NCBI GenBank assembly: GCA_947503935.1
Contig: CANNFR010000010.1
Span: 1-64,000 of the forward strand
DNA: 64,000 bases
Direction: 5' to 3'
Origin: an uncultured Paracoccaceae bacterium
GTDB taxonomy: Bacteria > Pseudomonadota > Alphaproteobacteria > Rhodobacterales > Rhodobacteraceae
In this document: positions 1 to 8,001 of the stretch, piece by piece
Numbering within the stretch: the first letter of the stretch is position 1
Layout of the letters: each line of letters begins with the position of its first letter
Program-made: the position numbers and the translations under genes
Notes under the pieces: model-generated
Databases searched by the model: none
Told to the model about the DNA's origin: nothing
What the model saw: the letters and a program-made list of their open reading frames with translations, nothing else

Positions 1-623
1 AGCGTCGCGACGCCGTCTTTGGTGCGCAGCGCGACCAGATTGGGCGTCGTGCATTGCAGCTCGCGCGTGTCTTCGATCAGGACGACGCGGTCGGAGGTTT
101 TGGCGACTTCGGCGAGCAGCGCATTGGTGAGCGTCGTTTTACCCGTGGAGGTGCCGCCCGCGACGAGGATGTTGGCCCGCGATGCGACCGCCTCGCGAAG
201 TGCGTTGGCTGCGGCCTCATCCATGATCCCGGCGCTGACGTAATCTTCGAGGGTGAAGACCGCGATGGCGGGCTTGCGGATCGCGAAGGTCGGCGCCGAG
301 ACGACCGGCGGCAGGAGCCCTTCGAAACGCTCGCCCGTTCCCGGGAGTTCGGCCGAAACCCGCGGGGCGTCGGCATGGACTTCGGCACCGACATGGTGGG
401 CGACGAGGCGGACAATACGCTCGCCATCGTCGGCCGAAAGCAGCGCGCCCGTATCGCAGAGGCCTTCGCCGAGCCGGTCGACCCAGAGCCGACCGCACGG
501 GTTGAGCATGACCTCGACGACGGCGTCCTCGTCCAGCCAAGCCGCGATGTCGGCCCCGAGCGCTGTGCGGAGCATGCGGGAACCGCGCTCGATCGCTGCT
601 GATTTAAGAGTGTGGACGGTCAT
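1..623 (-). CDS. trbB: TrbB-type conjugal transfer ATPase (partial, C-terminus outside window)
   Basis: The first 207 residues of a VirB11/TrbB secretion ATPase are visible, and the frame is still open at base 1. The N-terminal domain is followed by a clear Walker A motif, GGTSTGKT, at about residues 156-163, and by the Asp-box VLIEDTREL at about 181-189. TrbB is the hexameric cytoplasmic traffic ATPase that powers pilus assembly and substrate transfer in Trb type IV secretion systems. In related elements it normally follows the ribbon-helix-helix gene directly; here a 4.9 kb cargo block separates them. The ATG at 621-623 is the first start in frame and fits the family N-terminus. Confidence 0.93.
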   Translation of the reverse strand, partial: MTVHTLKSAAIERGSRMLRTALGADIAAWLDEDAVVEVMLNPCGRLWVDRLGEGLCDTGALLSADDGERIVRLVAHHVGAEVHADAPRVSAELPGTGERFEGLLPPVVSAPTFAIRKPAIAVFTLEDYVSAGIMDEAAANALREAVASRANILVAGGTSTGKTTLTNALLAEVAKTSDRVVLIEDTRELQCTTPNLVALRTKDGVAT

Positions 624-1266
624 TCGCGGCCCCGCATCTGGTTACGGGGTCGATCAAGAAGACTGGAATTAGGTTATGAGCAACAAGGGATTGGGCGTAG
701 TAGTGGGCTGGCGTGGAAAGGCAGGTTGTGGGGTATTCGGTCCACTCCCGATATCAAGGGCAGATGTTTGGTTTGCGAGACTATGCCGTCATTCACATTT
801 CGGCCTTCGCTGACGCAGCATTCTGTTGCAAGTGCAGCAGAAACTGTTCTGCACCGCAGCCGATGTCGCGAGACCTGTCATTGCTTAACGATTCTGGTGG
901 ATTTGCTCGAACCGTACTTTCGCCGCCAGACGCATTTGTCCGAAAGAGGCGGACAAGTCACCCTGCGCGCGCGCAACCCATCGCCAGCGCAGTATTCGAT
1001 CGCCTCGCTGTACATTAATCGCTGTATCGCGGCTGTATCGCGAGACCGATCTTTGGGGCGAAGTTTAATCGGTGCATTCTTTGCTTGGTTGATCAGTCAT
1101 TGAGACGCGGAAACAAAGCCCTCGTTCGCTTTTCCGCATCGTTGTCTTAGCAAACGCTCCTAAGTACGACGTGGCTACTGTTACAGCCAGGTCGAAACGA
1201 CCAGAGTTGCCAACGTATGTTTAGGTGGTTCCTATCAGGTAACTTTCGCGATCCGCCGTTGCAGCT
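624..1266. other. Non-coding stretch between trbB and the MOSC gene
   Basis: I find no convincing gene here. The open frames present have no recognisable motif and no good ribosome binding site. The stretch should hold the trbB promoter, which now has to lie here because the cargo block cut trbB off from the upstream transfer genes. It also contains an 11-base perfect tandem duplication (1021-1042). Confidence 0.5.
1021..1042. repeat. Perfect 11-base tandem repeat
   Basis: GCTGTATCGCG occurs twice back to back with no spacer, in the non-coding stretch upstream of trbB. It may be a chance duplication or a pair of binding sites. No function can be assigned. Confidence 0.6.
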
Positions 1267-2028
1267 TTATTGCAGCACTATCTCGTCACCCAATTTGATT
1301 GTCCCGCCTTCAACGACCTCTGCGTAGACGCCCATATCAAAATGCGCGTAGGTCTTGCGCAACAAGCTGGGCAAAGGCAAGTCCCTCTCCGCGGTCTCTG
1401 GATTTACCTCAGTTGCGGCACAGCGCCGGGTTCGCAGTAGCACTTTCAATCGGACAGAGCCGATTTGAATGCCCCGACCCACATATTCCAATTCTACCCA
1501 AGGTGTCCAACCTTTGACCTCGATGTTCATGCGGAAGCGTTTTTCGTTGATCGGTCGCCCAATGTCCTCGGAAAAGGCGGCAACGCTGTCACGCGACAGG
1601 ATCGAAACGGCATTCATCAATTCAGGCGAAACCACCGAGACATCTGTGAAGCGGTGCGGGTCTGACCGAACAAGCGATGGCGTATTATTGAGCTTCAGAG
1701 CCGATTGCAGAAACTGAGCCGCGCCGTCGCGTCCCGTTTGATCCGCAAGATCAAAACTATGTGTGGCGCCGGCGGTGGTCAACGACAGCGTGTGTTGTTC
1801 CAGTCGTGCCTCGATCCCGGCAAGCCCAGCTTCTTGCAAAAGGACAACGAACTTATCCTTGGGCAATGGTTTGGGATCAGAGGGATCAAAGCCGCTGCCA
1901 GGTCGGGCAAACCCCCATTGCCGATCTCCGGGAAAGCCCTCGCCAGATTGCAAGGTCACGCTGTCCAGCGGTTCGGCGGACATGCCCTTTATCGGATAGC
2001 GCGCAAGCGCCACGATGCGTCCAGTCAC
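1267..2028 (-). CDS. MOSC domain protein (YcbX/mARC-like)
   Basis: This 253-residue protein has an N-terminal MOSC beta-barrel (about 1-100, starting GRIVALARYPIKG) and a C-terminal MOSC domain with the conserved cysteine in RTRRCAATE (about Cys203), the residue that binds molybdenum cofactor in this family. Family members such as YcbX and mARC reduce N-hydroxylated compounds using an electron-donor partner. I chose the GTG start at 2028 because it overlaps the amidase stop as GTGA, which suggests translational coupling; an ATG 27 bases upstream lies inside the amidase gene. It is the last gene of the AraC-controlled block. The substrate is unknown, and the link to N-oxygenated substrates is an inference from the neighbouring nitronate monooxygenase. 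Confidence 0.85.
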   Translation of the reverse strand: MTGRIVALARYPIKGMSAEPLDSVTLQSGEGFPGDRQWGFARPGSGFDPSDPKPLPKDKFVVLLQEAGLAGIEARLEQHTLSLTTAGATHSFDLADQTGRDGAAQFLQSALKLNNTPSLVRSDPHRFTDVSVVSPELMNAVSILSRDSVAAFSEDIGRPINEKRFRMNIEVKGWTPWVELEYVGRGIQIGSVRLKVLLRTRRCAATEVNPETAERDLPLPSLLRKTYAHFDMGVYAEVVEGGTIKLGDEIVLQ

Positions 2029-3227
2029 AGATGTGCCTCCGTTGCAGCGGCCCATCCTAACAGCGTACTGTCATCGCCGGGACGGGCCATGAGTTCGAGC
2101 CCTAGAGGCCGCTTGTCAAATCCCTTAAGGGGAAGAGAAATCGCAGGGCTTCCGGACAGCGAGGCAGCCAAAGCGCGGCCTGTCAGAAGTGGAAAGAGGG
2201 GGTGCGACACGCCATTCACGCTGACCTCTGTTTTGTGCAGCGCGGGCGCGGCGATCGGGACGCTGGGATAGGCCAGCGCGTCCAGACCCTGCATCGCATT
2301 GGCCAACAGATCCTTGATCCGCGCACAGCCATGGCGGCGCAGGTCCTCCAGTTGCGCATCGGTTGTTGTATCCGATGCGATGGCCTGGAACACCTCGGCC
2401 ACGTCCGGGCTTGCGATCTCCTTAGCAAAGTCATCAAGCGTAAGTCCGCGTTCGCGCGACAAGAGACCAGACCACCAGCGTTTGGCCTCTGCGATAACAA
2501 GCGGTAGTGCGGTCTGTTCGATGGCGGCTGCCAGTTCAGGAGCCTCGACAGGCTCAATCGTCGTGCCTTGGCTCAGAAGTCTGCCGATGGCGCCTTCGAC
2601 ACTTGCACCAACCCGGGGGTCGACGTTCTCCCAGAAGACCGAGGTCAACCGCCCCAATCTCAACCCCTGCAGAGAACCGAGCGATGCAGGTTCAGAACCG
2701 GCTAACACAGCATCCAGGCGGATCAAACGGTCGATTGACGATGCGGCGGCGCTGACTGTGTCGAGAGTTGTCGACAGGTTTAGTACGCCGTCGCCAGGAT
2801 ATCGCCCGGTACTGGGGCGAAACCCCACGCATCCGCAAAATGCAGCGGGAATGCGGCCCGAACCACCCGTATCGGTGCCAAGTCCGAGTGTCGCGGTGCC
2901 ATCAGCAATGGCCGCCGCCGTCCCGCCCGAGGACCCGCCCGCCATGCCACCAGACGGGCTCTCTACCGCGCCGAAATGGGCGTTGTCCGACGTAATGCCA
3001 AATGCGAGTTCGTGCATATTGGCCTGACCGACCAAAGTCGCGCCCGCATCAAGCGCATTTTGCACTGTTGACGCATGAGACGCAGCAGTCATGCCTGCCA
3101 GCGCAGGCGACGCCCCATCCCACAATGCGCCTTTCACGGCGATATTGGCCTTAACGACAAGCGTTTCACCGGCGAGGGGGCCTTTTGTAGCCCCCTGAAT
3201 CTTGATATCCCGGATGAGTGCGGTCAT
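2025..3227 (-). CDS. Amidase signature family hydrolase
   Basis: This 400-residue protein belongs to the amidase signature family, whose Ser-cisSer-Lys triad hydrolyses amides. Visible triad elements are Lys26 in LVVKANI, the serines of GGSSGG (99-100), and the nucleophile Ser123 in GTDTGGSGRIP. It is somewhat shorter than the usual 450-500 residues, but the core looks complete. No signal peptide is seen, so it is likely cytoplasmic. It overlaps its upstream neighbour by ATGA and its downstream neighbour by GTGA, so it sits in a tightly coupled operon. The substrate is not predictable; a role in degrading a nitrogenous small molecule is inferred from the context. Confidence 0.88.
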   Translation of the reverse strand: MTALIRDIKIQGATKGPLAGETLVVKANIAVKGALWDGASPALAGMTAASHASTVQNALDAGATLVGQANMHELAFGITSDNAHFGAVESPSGGMAGGSSGGTAAAIADGTATLGLGTDTGGSGRIPAAFCGCVGFRPSTGRYPGDGVLNLSTTLDTVSAAASSIDRLIRLDAVLAGSEPASLGSLQGLRLGRLTSVFWENVDPRVGASVEGAIGRLLSQGTTIEPVEAPELAAAIEQTALPLVIAEAKRWWSGLLSRERGLTLDDFAKEIASPDVAEVFQAIASDTTTDAQLEDLRRHGCARIKDLLANAMQGLDALAYPSVPIAAPALHKTEVSVNGVSHPLFPLLTGRALAASLSGSPAISLPLKGFDKRPLGLELMARPGDDSTLLGWAAATEAHL

Positions 3228-4243
3228 TCAGCCGCCGCCGCGATGCGGGACCCATCCAATATCCGCGCCGCATCCGACATCATCTCTTCCACAATCTCTG
3301 CAGCCGACCGGATGTCTTTGACCAAGCCCACACCTTGTCCCATGAGCCATGCCATCTCTTCATAGTCACCGGTCGTATCCGGTGTTGGCAGGATGACATC
3401 AAACCGCCGTTTCTCGTGCGGTTGTCCCAAAAACGTGGTGTGGCCGATAACCGGCTCTTCCGAGCGTTCTTTCGGCACATCTTCCAGACGACCCTCGAAC
3501 TCCTCTGTCGGTCGCACGCGCATCAGGCGCATTGGGTTGAAATCGGGCATTTCCGGGCCGAAGACCCCGGAACGGATCGTGTCCGATCCGCGGGCAGCGA
3601 CTAGGCGGTTATGGTGTTCGGGATGCACCCAGGCCTCTTTCGTCGCAACCATTCTTGTACCGACCCACACGCCATCCGCGCCCAAAGCAATTGACGCAGC
3701 CACGCCGCGGCCATCGGTAATTCCGCCAGCGGCCAGAACCATCGCCCGGTCGCCAACCGCATCAACCATCGCGGGGATCAACGCCATTGAGCCCATGCCG
3801 CCATAGTTGTGACCACCGGCCTCCCACCCCTGCGCCACGATCAGGTCAGCCCCTAGTTCCACGGCTTTTTCCCCATCTTCAACGCTGCCGACCTGCAGCC
3901 AGATGTCCGCACCGGAATCCTTGAGTATTTTTAACTGATCATCGGGCGGCAGACCCCAATGGAAGGACGCGACCGGCACCTTTTCTTCTGCGGTCGCCTT
4001 GACCTGCTCTTCGTTTCCAAAGCAGGTGATGAAGTTGATATTGTAAGGCTGGCCCGCGTCCCGCAGCTTGGCGATGTGTTCGCGCAACTCCGCCGGGGGC
4101 AGGAATCCGACGCCGATCGCTCCGATACCGCCGCCACGGCCAACGGCGAGCGCCAGTTCAGGTTTCTCTCCGGCAAAGGCCATACCAGCTTGCGTAAACG
4201 GGTGCTTGATCCCGTAGCGTTCCGTCAATCGGGTTGTGAGCAT
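3224..4243 (-). CDS. Nitronate monooxygenase (2-nitropropane dioxygenase family)
   Basis: This is an FMN-dependent TIM-barrel enzyme of 339 residues. It has the opening GIKHPFTQAGMAF (11-23), the AQGWEAGGHNYG segment with the catalytic His at about 145, and glycine-rich phosphate-binding segments such as VLAAGGITDGRGVA. Class members oxidise alkyl nitronates to carbonyl compounds and nitrite; some relatives act as FabK-like enoyl reductases. I placed the start at 4243, where GAGGACAGG precedes ATG; a 69-residue upstream extension has no family similarity and would overlap the AraC gene. It is the first enzyme gene of the operon with the amidase and MOSC genes, transcribed in the same direction as its probable regulator. 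Confidence 0.88.
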   Translation of the reverse strand: MLTTRLTERYGIKHPFTQAGMAFAGEKPELALAVGRGGGIGAIGVGFLPPAELREHIAKLRDAGQPYNINFITCFGNEEQVKATAEEKVPVASFHWGLPPDDQLKILKDSGADIWLQVGSVEDGEKAVELGADLIVAQGWEAGGHNYGGMGSMALIPAMVDAVGDRAMVLAAGGITDGRGVAASIALGADGVWVGTRMVATKEAWVHPEHHNRLVAARGSDTIRSGVFGPEMPDFNPMRLMRVRPTEEFEGRLEDVPKERSEEPVIGHTTFLGQPHEKRRFDVILPTPDTTGDYEEMAWLMGQGVGLVKDIRSAAEIVEEMMSDAARILDGSRIAAAAE

Positions 4244-4305
4244 ATCCTGTCCTCTTGTGTCTTGTCGGAGGATGGCAGAGCCGATGCGGACAATGCTGTG
4301 AAAGA

Positions 4306-5205
4306 CTAGGACAATTGTCCCCTGCGCCAATCCCTTGGGCTCATGCCAAACTTGCGTCGAAAAATGCGCGCAAAGTAACTCGGGTCCCGAAACCCTGATC
4401 GCGTGGCTACATTCGAAACGGGCAAGGTTGTTGTAGTCAGAAGGTCGCACGCAGTCCTGAGCCGGGCAGTTTCAATTCGAGCGCCGACAGACTGCCCGCT
4501 TGACGCAAAAAGCGCATGGAGTTGTCTCTCTGTAAGACCAAACACGGCCGCGAGCTGGGACGCAGCCATCCCATGTTGTGTATGTTGACGTGTGATGTGA
4601 GCAAGGATTGCATTCCGCATCGCGTCATCACCGGTTTCTTCGCCTGAAAGCGAACCGATCAGCGCAAGCGTGCCAACGATTTGCTGGTCTAGCGCTGCCA
4701 TGCTGCCGGGCAAGCGTAAAGCCAGCGAACCCAGATTGGCCAGAACGCCAGCCAACTCGCGCCCCGCCGCACTGCGTGAGAGGCGCGCAACACCCGGCTC
4801 CAGATTGTCCGGTAATGCATCTTGATGAAGTGCAATCGAAATCAATTCGAACGGGGCGGCGTGAGCGATTGAATACACCTCTGATGTTGGAACTATGCAC
4901 AGGTCCATCGGCGGCGTCTCAAAGGACAGTCCGGGCATTTCAATCGACCCACGGCCACTTATTTGCAAGTTAACAAAGACAACATCTCTTCGCCGCTCCA
5001 CCACATGTTCTTTGCGCCTAAGCACACGGTGTGAGGTCGCTTTGACCCGGCTAACCTGACCATCTGGCAGCTTCGCCTGTTCGATCTTTCCGCGAAATTC
5101 ACTTGACCCCAAGCTCTCAGCGTCCAGACGGACAAAGGCCGCGGCCAGTCCGTTTTGCCAAGACCGTAGCTCTGTATCCGGAGAGTTGATCCGCCATGTC
5201 TGCAT
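4306..5205 (-). CDS. AraC-family transcriptional regulator
   Basis: This 299-residue protein has an AraC_binding_2-like N-terminal sensor region and a C-terminal double helix-turn-helix (about 205-299), with the typical ending VATRSGFRDPSYFARIFRRKFGMSPRDWR. It is transcribed in the same direction as the nitronate monooxygenase, amidase and MOSC genes, with only 62 bases to the next gene, and is their likely activator. The effector is unknown. Confidence 0.9.
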   Translation of the reverse strand: MQTWRINSPDTELRSWQNGLAAAFVRLDAESLGSSEFRGKIEQAKLPDGQVSRVKATSHRVLRRKEHVVERRRDVVFVNLQISGRGSIEMPGLSFETPPMDLCIVPTSEVYSIAHAAPFELISIALHQDALPDNLEPGVARLSRSAAGRELAGVLANLGSLALRLPGSMAALDQQIVGTLALIGSLSGEETGDDAMRNAILAHITRQHTQHGMAASQLAAVFGLTERQLHALFASSGQSVGARIETARLRTACDLLTTTTLPVSNVATRSGFRDPSYFARIFRRKFGMSPRDWRRGQLS

Positions 5206-5564
5206 CAGTCTGACTTCTGTTCAGGACGCGAAGAGTATGGGAGGTTGGTTATCCTCCTTTTGGGAAATAGCTTGTTGCGAAAACAAATTCAATCATCAGG
5301 GACTGCCCTCTGTACTGTCCGGATGGACCACTTGTGGTATCCTGACGCTATAGAGACAGACTGCCGTCCCTGATCAAAATCTGGCACATATTTCTTTTTT
5401 ATTCCGCGAGCGGCTGAATTGCGTCCGTAGTCTTTGCCATACCAAGGATCAATAACAGCTTTTCCTGCCGCTTTGCAGCAATGCATCTTGTGCAAGTAAA
5501 GCGATTTTCGTACTGCGAGCGCGCGCAGCACGGTTTGAAGACTTCCGCAGTGGGCTATAACTGG
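5206..5564. other. Non-coding stretch between the AraC gene and the RHH gene
   Basis: No gene is recognised. An 80-codon minus-strand frame (5289-5531) has no known motif or convincing ribosome binding site and may be chance. A small inverted repeat, GGAGG-N8-CCTCC (5240-5257), lies just upstream of the AraC gene. This is the junction where the cargo block meets the conjugation backbone, but no flanking direct repeat was found. Confidence 0.4.
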
Positions 5565-5990
5565 TCACTCAGTGTCCTGTGAAGAAACTTCGTCTGAAAC
5601 CTCTTTCGTCAGCGTGCGCTCCTTCGCCAATCGTCGCCCAAGCGTCTCTACGAACCCGCCATACCGCTCCCTGCCAGCAGCTTGCGCGGCCTCCCGCATA
5701 TCCTCCGGCAGTGGCGGTGTCGTGGTCAGCCAAAACTTGACGAAGAGAGCGACCGCTTCATTGCCTATAGACTGATCGCGCTCAAGTCGTTCAACGCTTC
5801 GCGTCAGTCGGTCCAGACGCCGGACGATTGCCGTCTCGCGCTGATCCGCACCGTCCGGTGAAAGAAACGAGGCGAGCGCCGCCTCCACGATCTGAGACTT
5901 CGAGACCTTGCGCCGTGCTGCCAGTGCGTCAAGCTCGGCGCTGAGCGACGGGTCGAAATACACGTTCAGTCGGTCTTTCTTCACGGCCAT
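5565..5990 (-). CDS. Ribbon-helix-helix (CopG-like) conjugation accessory protein
   Basis: The protein has 141 residues. The N-terminus, RLNVYFDPSLSAELDALAAR with KVSKSQIVEAALASFL (about 7-43), matches a ribbon-helix-helix DNA-binding fold. The rest is helical and charged. In trb-type ICEs a CopG-like protein is regularly encoded between traG and trbB, and it may act with the relaxase or regulate the transfer operon. The gene starts 3 bases after the traG stop codon, so the two are co-transcribed. Confidence 0.85.
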   Translation of the reverse strand: MAVKKDRLNVYFDPSLSAELDALAARRKVSKSQIVEAALASFLSPDGADQRETAIVRRLDRLTRSVERLERDQSIGNEAVALFVKFWLTTTPPLPEDMREAAQAAGRERYGGFVETLGRRLAKERTLTKEVSDEVSSQDTE

Positions 5991-5993
5991 CTC

Positions 5994-7988
5994 TTAGAGC
6001 TCGATCCCGTCATCGGGATCGAGCGAAGCCTGCCGTGCGACCGTGCCAAACCGGTCACGCATGGCCTTGGCGCGCTGCGCGTCATCTTCCGGCTCGTCAT
6101 CGAGGTCGGCGAACTCGCTGCGTGCCGGAGCCGGTTCGGGCGCGATGTCTTCATGTTCTGGAAGGTCGGGCTGCCGACGGATGCCGCCGTCGACATCCTC
6201 GCTCGATCCCTTCCGTTTTTTGGGCCGGGGCGCAACGATCGGCTCGCGACCGGTCCAATCGTCCGTTATGCTGCCGGCCGCTCCAGCCCGCGCATTGCGA
6301 TCCGGCGGCGGTGCTATCCGGGCCTTGAATTGCGGATCGGTGTAGTAGCGCGCCTTCTCCGCGCGGACCGGCGGCGCACCGGAGACGAGTATGATCTCGT
6401 CTGTTGACGGAAGCTGCATCATTTCGCCGGGCGTGAGGAGCGGCCGTGCGGTCTCTTGCCGGGAGACCATGAGATGCCCGAGCCAGGGCGAGAGCCGGTG
6501 TCCGGCATAGTTCTTCATCGCCCGCATCTCAGTGGCGGTGCCGAGGGCGTCAGACACCCGCTTCGCTGTGCGTTCGTCATTCGTCGCGAAGGCGACACGG
6601 ACATGGCAGTTGTCGAGGATGGCGTTGTTCTGCCCGTAGGCCTTCTCGATCTGATTGAGGGACTGCGCGATCAGGAACGCCTTGATGCCGTAGCCCGCCA
6701 TGAAGGCGAGCTGGCTCTCGAAGAAGTCGAGTCGGCCAAGAGCGGGGAACTCGTCGAGCATGAGGAGCATGCGATGATTGCGCTCGGCGTGCAGGTCTTC
6801 AGTCAGCCGGCGACCGATCTGATTGAGCACCAGACGGATGAGTGGCTTCGTGCGGGAGATGTCAGAGGGCGGCACGACGAGGTAGAGCGTCACCGGCCTG
6901 TCGCCGGTCACGAGATCGTCGATCCGCCAGTCGCAGCGGCGCGTGACCTTGGCGACGACCGGATCGCGATAGAGCCCTAGGAAACTCATCGCCGTCGACA
7001 GCACACCGGAGCGTTCGTTTTCCGATTTGTTCAGAAGCTCGCGCGCGGCTTGGGCAACGACGGGATGCGGGTGATCGCCGAGGTGCGGCGTGCGCATCAT
7101 CGCCGCCAGTGTGGATTCGATCGGGCGCTTCGGATCGGAGAGGAAGGCTGCGACACCGGCCAAGGTCTTGTCCGCTTCTGCGTAGAGCACATGAAGGATC
7201 GCGCCGACGAGGAGCGAGTGGCTCGTCTTCTCCCAATGGTTCCGCCGTTCGAGCAGACCCTCGGGGTCGACCAAGATGTCGGCGACGTTTTGCACGTCGC
7301 GCACTTCACTATCGCCGCGCCGCACTTCAAGCAGCGGATTGTAGGCGGCCGAGCTGGGGTCGGTTGGATCGAAGAGCAGCACCCGGCTGAAGCGGGAGCG
7401 GTAGTTCGCTGTGAGCTGCCAGTTCTCACCCTTGATGTCGTGGACGATGGCGGAGCCTGGCCAGGTCAGGAGCGACGGCACCACCAAACCGACGCCCTTA
7501 CCGGAGCGCGTTGGCGCGAAACAGAGCACGTGTTCGGGGCCGTCGTGCCGGAGATATCGGGACTGGTAGCGCCCGAGCACGACGCCATCGTCGACGAACA
7601 ATCCGGCCTCGCGCATATCCTTCTCGGTGCCCCAGCGGGCGGAGCCGTAAGTGGTCACGTTGTTCGCTTCGCGGGCACGCAGCACGGAGAGAAAGATCGC
7701 GACGCCGACAGAAGCGATACCACCCGCACCGGCGATGATCGCGCCTTCCATGAAGACGCGCGGCGCATAGGCATCGTACCAGTACCACCAGACGAAGACG
7801 TTCCACGGCGCGTAGATCGGCAGGCCAAAGATGGATGTCATTGGCTCGCCGAGTTCGGACTGGAAGCCGAGCCGGAACGCGACCCATTGCGTCGCGGCCC
7901 AGACGAACAGCAGCGCGACGGCCGAGACGATGAGTATCTGACCCCAGAGGATGGCGGTGGCCGGTGATGCGTGTTTCTTCGAGGTCAT
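5994..7988 (-). CDS. traG: TraG/VirD4-type conjugative coupling protein
   Basis: This 664-residue inner-membrane ATPase carries the relaxase-DNA complex to the secretion channel. There are N-terminal transmembrane segments at about 12-34, 56-75 and 82-103. Walker A is APTRSGKGVG (about 158-167), and the Walker B region is MLLMLDEFPALG (about 407-418). I set the start at 7988, where CTGGAGAACCGTATG gives a good ribosome binding site; the upstream extension has no similarity and overlaps the relaxase gene. It lies 13 bases downstream of the relaxase gene and 3 bases upstream of the RHH gene, forming the DNA-processing operon. Confidence 0.95.
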   Translation of the reverse strand: MTSKKHASPATAILWGQILIVSAVALLFVWAATQWVAFRLGFQSELGEPMTSIFGLPIYAPWNVFVWWYWYDAYAPRVFMEGAIIAGAGGIASVGVAIFLSVLRAREANNVTTYGSARWGTEKDMREAGLFVDDGVVLGRYQSRYLRHDGPEHVLCFAPTRSGKGVGLVVPSLLTWPGSAIVHDIKGENWQLTANYRSRFSRVLLFDPTDPSSAAYNPLLEVRRGDSEVRDVQNVADILVDPEGLLERRNHWEKTSHSLLVGAILHVLYAEADKTLAGVAAFLSDPKRPIESTLAAMMRTPHLGDHPHPVVAQAARELLNKSENERSGVLSTAMSFLGLYRDPVVAKVTRRCDWRIDDLVTGDRPVTLYLVVPPSDISRTKPLIRLVLNQIGRRLTEDLHAERNHRMLLMLDEFPALGRLDFFESQLAFMAGYGIKAFLIAQSLNQIEKAYGQNNAILDNCHVRVAFATNDERTAKRVSDALGTATEMRAMKNYAGHRLSPWLGHLMVSRQETARPLLTPGEMMQLPSTDEIILVSGAPPVRAEKARYYTDPQFKARIAPPPDRNARAGAAGSITDDWTGREPIVAPRPKKRKGSSEDVDGGIRRQPDLPEHEDIAPEPAPARSEFADLDDEPEDDAQRAKAMRDRFGTVARQASLDPDDGIEL

Positions 7989-8001
7989 ACGGTTCTCCAG
8001 G

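Noticed and set aside
612-1103. A 163-codon plus-strand frame upstream of trbB
   Set aside because: It has no recognisable motif, overlaps the trbB start and has no convincing ribosome binding site.
4244-4450. N-terminal extension of the nitronate monooxygenase to 4450
   Set aside because: It overlaps the AraC gene, lacks family similarity, and the start at 4243 has a good ribosome binding site.
5289-5531. An 80-codon minus-strand frame between the AraC and RHH genes
   Set aside because: It contains no known motif; I considered a transposase remnant but could not support it.
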